64,000 nt of DNA from Rahnella bruchi. GTDB lineage: Bacteria; Pseudomonadota; Gammaproteobacteria; Enterobacterales; Enterobacteriaceae. Positions 61,590 to 64,000 of the stretch are shown here, piece by piece (the stretch's first letter is position 1; every line of letters begins with the position of its first letter). The notes under the pieces were generated by a model. It was not told the DNA's origin. It saw only the letters and a list, made by a program, of their open reading frames with translations, and ran no database searches. The DNA lies in assembly GCF_003614975.1 (NCBI RefSeq), contig NZ_QZWI01000020.1, positions 1 through 64,000 on the forward strand, given 5' to 3'. The translations under genes were made by a program, and so were the position numbers.

Positions 61590-62912
61590 ATGGCTAAACT
61601 CGCGCAATATTCCAATCCTCATCTGAACTCCGCGATAAGCAAATCCTGGAAACGCCTCGTACCCATTATGTTCATTATGTATTTTGTCGCCTTTATTGAC
61701 CGGGTAAATATCGGCTTTGCCAAAGACGCAATGAAACTGGATATCGGTTTATCCGAACCGGCATTCGCACTGGGCGCGGGGATTTTCTTCGCCGCTTACG
61801 CGTTATTCGGCATACCGGCTAACCTGATCCTGAATAAAATCGGCGCACAAAAATGGCTGAGTATTACCACGGCGATATGGGGGCTGCTTTCGGCCATGAC
61901 CGGGTTCGTCACCAATGAAACTGAGTTTATTATTCTGCGATTTTTGCTTGGTCTCGGGGAAGCAGGGTTCTATCCGGGGATCCTGTTGCTGGCCTCGATT
62001 TATTTTCCGAATAAAGTGCGCGGTTCGGTGATCGGCATCTTCGTGCTGGGCGTGCCTTTTGCGCTGACGTTAGGCTCGCCGATTTCCGGTGCGTTGCTTG
62101 AAATGCACGGGCTGATGGGGCGTCCGGGCTGGTTCTGGATGTTTGTGATTGAGGGACTTCCGGCGTTTATTCTCGGGATCTTCGCCTATTTCTATCTCGA
62201 CGATAATCCCTCGAAAGCCCGTTTTCTGAATCAGGAAGAAAAGGACGCGCTGAATGCACAGCTGGAATCGGAGCGGAGGAAAACAGAAACCGGTTCCGTT
62301 CGTGCGGCGTTAAAAAATATCAAAGTCTGGCACCTCGCGCTGGTGTACGGGACCATCCAGATTTCCGTGTACGGTCTGATGTTTTTTCTGCCTTCTCAGG
62401 TCGCGTCATTAATGGGTGAGAATCTCGGGTTTAAACAATCTCTGGTCGCGGCGATCCCTTGGGCGTTTTCAGCCGTCGGCGTCTATCTTATTCCGCGGGT
62501 AGCTGACCGTAATCCCGCTTACCGCGTGGCAATATCGGTGATGTGTATGGTGGCCGCTGCGGCCGGTCTGGCGGTTTCTGCGTTTGCCAGCCCGGTCATT
62601 GCCATCGCCGCGCTGTGTTTAAGTGCGGTCGGTTTCCTGTCCGTTCAGCCGATTTTCTGGACTTTCCCGCCGCAACTGCTCAGCGGTTCGGCTCTGGCGG
62701 CCGGTATCGGATTCTGTACCACCATGGGCGCACTTTGTTCATTTATGGCACCGATTATTCGCGTGGAGATTGACCGGATAATGGACAGCAGCAGCGCCGG
62801 TCTGATTGCGCTGTCCGTCATCACGGTGGGATGTGCGCTGTTGATCAGCCTGTTAAGAAACGCTCAGACAATGCCGCCGGTCCGGCAAAATCAAACCGCT
62901 GAAAGAATGTGA
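61590..62912 (+). CDS. MFS transporter, anion:cation symporter (ACS) family
   Basis: This 440-residue transporter has 12 transmembrane helices. The ACS signature is clear: MYFVAFIDRVNIGFAKDAMK in TM1, GLGEAGFYPGILLLASIYFP in TM4 and FIEGL-like VIEGLPAFILGIFAYFYLDD after TM6. Relatives import organic anions such as tartrate, hexuronates, phthalate or pantothenate with protons. AAGGAAG precedes the ATG. It is divergent from one IclR gene and convergent with another (11 bases apart). Its substrate is unknown, perhaps a carboxylated compound handled by the amidohydrolase. Confidence 0.92.
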   Translation: MAKLAQYSNPHLNSAISKSWKRLVPIMFIMYFVAFIDRVNIGFAKDAMKLDIGLSEPAFALGAGIFFAAYALFGIPANLILNKIGAQKWLSITTAIWGLLSAMTGFVTNETEFIILRFLLGLGEAGFYPGILLLASIYFPNKVRGSVIGIFVLGVPFALTLGSPISGALLEMHGLMGRPGWFWMFVIEGLPAFILGIFAYFYLDDNPSKARFLNQEEKDALNAQLESERRKTETGSVRAALKNIKVWHLALVYGTIQISVYGLMFFLPSQVASLMGENLGFKQSLVAAIPWAFSAVGVYLIPRVADRNPAYRVAISVMCMVAAAAGLAVSAFASPVIAIAALCLSAVGFLSVQPIFWTFPPQLLSGSALAAGIGFCTTMGALCSFMAPIIRVEIDRIMDSSSAGLIALSVITVGCALLISLLRNAQTMPPVRQNQTAERM

Positions 62913-62923
62913 AACAGTGCTAT

Positions 62924-63724
62924 TTAAAGCGAAAACAGGGGTGTCGCAGTCATAATTTGCGCCACCGTATATTTGAGTTGTTCGAGTACCTGTTCACGCG
63001 ATGGCGAATTCATGTAATCCAGGTGCTGTAAATAAGGGCATGCCAGCGCTGCGATGACTTTATCCCCGTTGGCAAGTATTGGAACGGCAATATTATAAAC
63101 GCCGACGGTTTGCTGGCTGGGCATCATTTCGTAGCCCTGCTGGCGGACCAGCGTTAACTGTTGCGCGAGTTCAGCGCTGATTGTACTGCCGGGGTTTTCA
63201 CTTTCGCGCAGCATAAACTCGCGCTCGTTGGCGGACGAGAAAGCAAGCATCACATGTCCTGAGCCGGTATTCAGCAGATCCATCCGCGAACCCGTGCGAA
63301 TACCAAAGCCCCAGTAACCTGGCGCATCAACCTGGGTGATAGCCGTCAGCGCGCCGCGATCGTAAACCACTAGATGACAGGCCTGTTTCGCCTCACGGGC
63401 AAACTCCCGCAGATACGGAAGGGCCTGCGTTGCCAGCCGGCGAAACGGTGAATGACGATTTCCCAGTTCAAAAATTTTCAACGACAGTTCGTACTGATCA
63501 ACGCTGGTACGGATTACATATCCCCGGCGCACCAGACGGTCGAGCATGCGGTAGATTTCATTGGGCTTACGTCCCAGTACCTTAGCAATTTCCGCCTGTG
63601 AAATGCCCTCTTCGCGCCCCGCCAGCATCTCAATAATATCCAGCCCTTTATCAAGTGCCGGGGCACGATAGCGATCCTCCTGTCCTTCCTCGTCTTTATG
63701 GTCTTCCGCTTCTTGGCCACTCAT
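62924..63724 (-). CDS. IclR-family regulator
   Basis: This 266-residue protein starts with an acidic, hydrophilic tail (about 20 residues), then a winged helix (ALDKGLDIIEMLAGREEGIS, IAKVLGRKPNEIYRMLDRLV). An IclR effector domain follows (ACHLVVYDRGALTAITQVDA, TVGVYNIAVPILANGDKVIA). The start at 63724 follows GGGGG; a TTG at 63763 is in frame. It is divergent from the SDR gene that begins at 63927, a common pairing for control of sugar or sugar-acid catabolism. The 3' end faces the MFS gene. Confidence 0.9.
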   Translation of the reverse strand: MSGQEAEDHKDEEGQEDRYRAPALDKGLDIIEMLAGREEGISQAEIAKVLGRKPNEIYRMLDRLVRRGYVIRTSVDQYELSLKIFELGNRHSPFRRLATQALPYLREFAREAKQACHLVVYDRGALTAITQVDAPGYWGFGIRTGSRMDLLNTGSGHVMLAFSSANEREFMLRESENPGSTISAELAQQLTLVRQQGYEMMPSQQTVGVYNIAVPILANGDKVIAALACPYLQHLDYMNSPSREQVLEQLKYTVAQIMTATPLFSL

Positions 63725-63832
63725 TCTGCTTTTCCCCCTTACCTGTTCACCTGATCCGTTCAAATCTTATCATTTCTGTGAACTCATTCGAAATTTTACA
63801 GTAGGTAATACGAATTGTTGTGACACTCATAT

Positions 63833-63849
63833 ATGAATTCAAAATTCAT
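63833..63849. promoter_or_regulatory. Candidate operator palindrome
   Basis: ATGAATT-CAA-AATTCAT has seven-base perfect arms and a three-base centre. It is located between the divergent IclR and SDR genes, 78 bases before the SDR start. It is a possible IclR operator. Confidence 0.4.
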
Positions 63850-63926
63850 TAATGGGTAATGCGAACATTTCAGTTACATTAAATCCCATCTTAAGAAACA
63901 AACCAGTAATGGAGTGGAAACTTATT

Positions 63927-64000
63927 ATGACCGCAGAAAAAGTCAGGAAAGTATTGATCACCGGCGCAGCTCAGGGCATTGGCCGCGCCTCTGCTTTGCG
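63927..64000 (+). CDS. SDR-family oxidoreductase (5' end only)
   Basis: Only the first 24 codons are in the window: MTAEKVRKVLITGAAQGIGR, then ASAL. TGAAQGIG is the classical SDR nucleotide-binding motif. GGAG lies 13 bases before the ATG. The gene runs off the right edge. Divergence from an IclR regulator suggests a catabolic dehydrogenase, but the substrate cannot be inferred. Confidence 0.85.
   Translation, partial: MTAEKVRKVLITGAAQGIGRASAL

Overview
The window reads as enterobacterial chromosome of moderate GC. The Sad (YneI)/PtrR pair, ExoX, RhaS, AldA, PqqU and Gcd all match gammaproteobacterial proteins closely. PqqU beside a membrane glucose dehydrogenase, plus a rhamnose ABC importer, would suit a plant- or soil-associated member of the Yersiniaceae such as Rahnella or Serratia. 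That genus-level guess is inference only. No rRNA, tRNA or CRISPR array was recognised.

Bases 1-5200 are a mobile-element graveyard. They hold the 3' end of an autotransporter gene with a 15-bp minisatellite, a broken IS3-family element, and a Tn3-family remnant bounded by a 38-bp imperfect inverted repeat. That remnant carries the 3' halves of a transposase and of a UvrD-like (possibly Gabija GajB-like) helicase. A decayed serine recombinase follows. Bases 5189-14571 form a compact redox/electrophile-detoxification island of two divergent units. The first has an HxlR regulator against DoxX-SDR-VOC. The second has an AraC regulator against SDR-VOC-hydrolase-alcohol dehydrogenase-F420-reductase-like-PEBP-metallo-hydrolase, and its last gene is cut by an in-frame stop. 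Bases 14572-17540 are AT-rich with three small genes.

From 17.5 kb the sequence looks like ordinary chromosome: sad/ptrR, an H-NS family gene, cytochrome b561 and a ketopantoate-reductase homologue. Next come a rhamnose-type ABC transporter with RhaS, AldA and a LUD-domain protein. A tellurite-resistance (Ter) stress locus occupies 32.2-40.4 kb. A leftward operon encodes the predicted Ter-associated nucleoside-like biosynthetic enzymes, and a rightward operon encodes TerZ(truncated)-A-B-C-D. The first gene on each side of the shared promoter region is damaged: an ATP-grasp gene is internally deleted and terZ lacks its second half.

Bases 43.0-47.7 kb pair pqqU (PQQ uptake receptor) with gcd (PQQ-dependent glucose dehydrogenase). 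A two-repeat lipoprotein gene with a frameshift, a DHA2 drug exporter with a LysR regulator, and exoX follow. Bases 52.3-58.8 kb are an apparent operon for an unknown acidic or peptide-like nutrient, with an enolase-superfamily enzyme and a five-gene Opp/Dpp-type importer. Two CRP-like sites lie upstream. The window closes with a prolidase-like amidohydrolase, two IclR regulators, an ACS-type MFS transporter and the start of an SDR gene.
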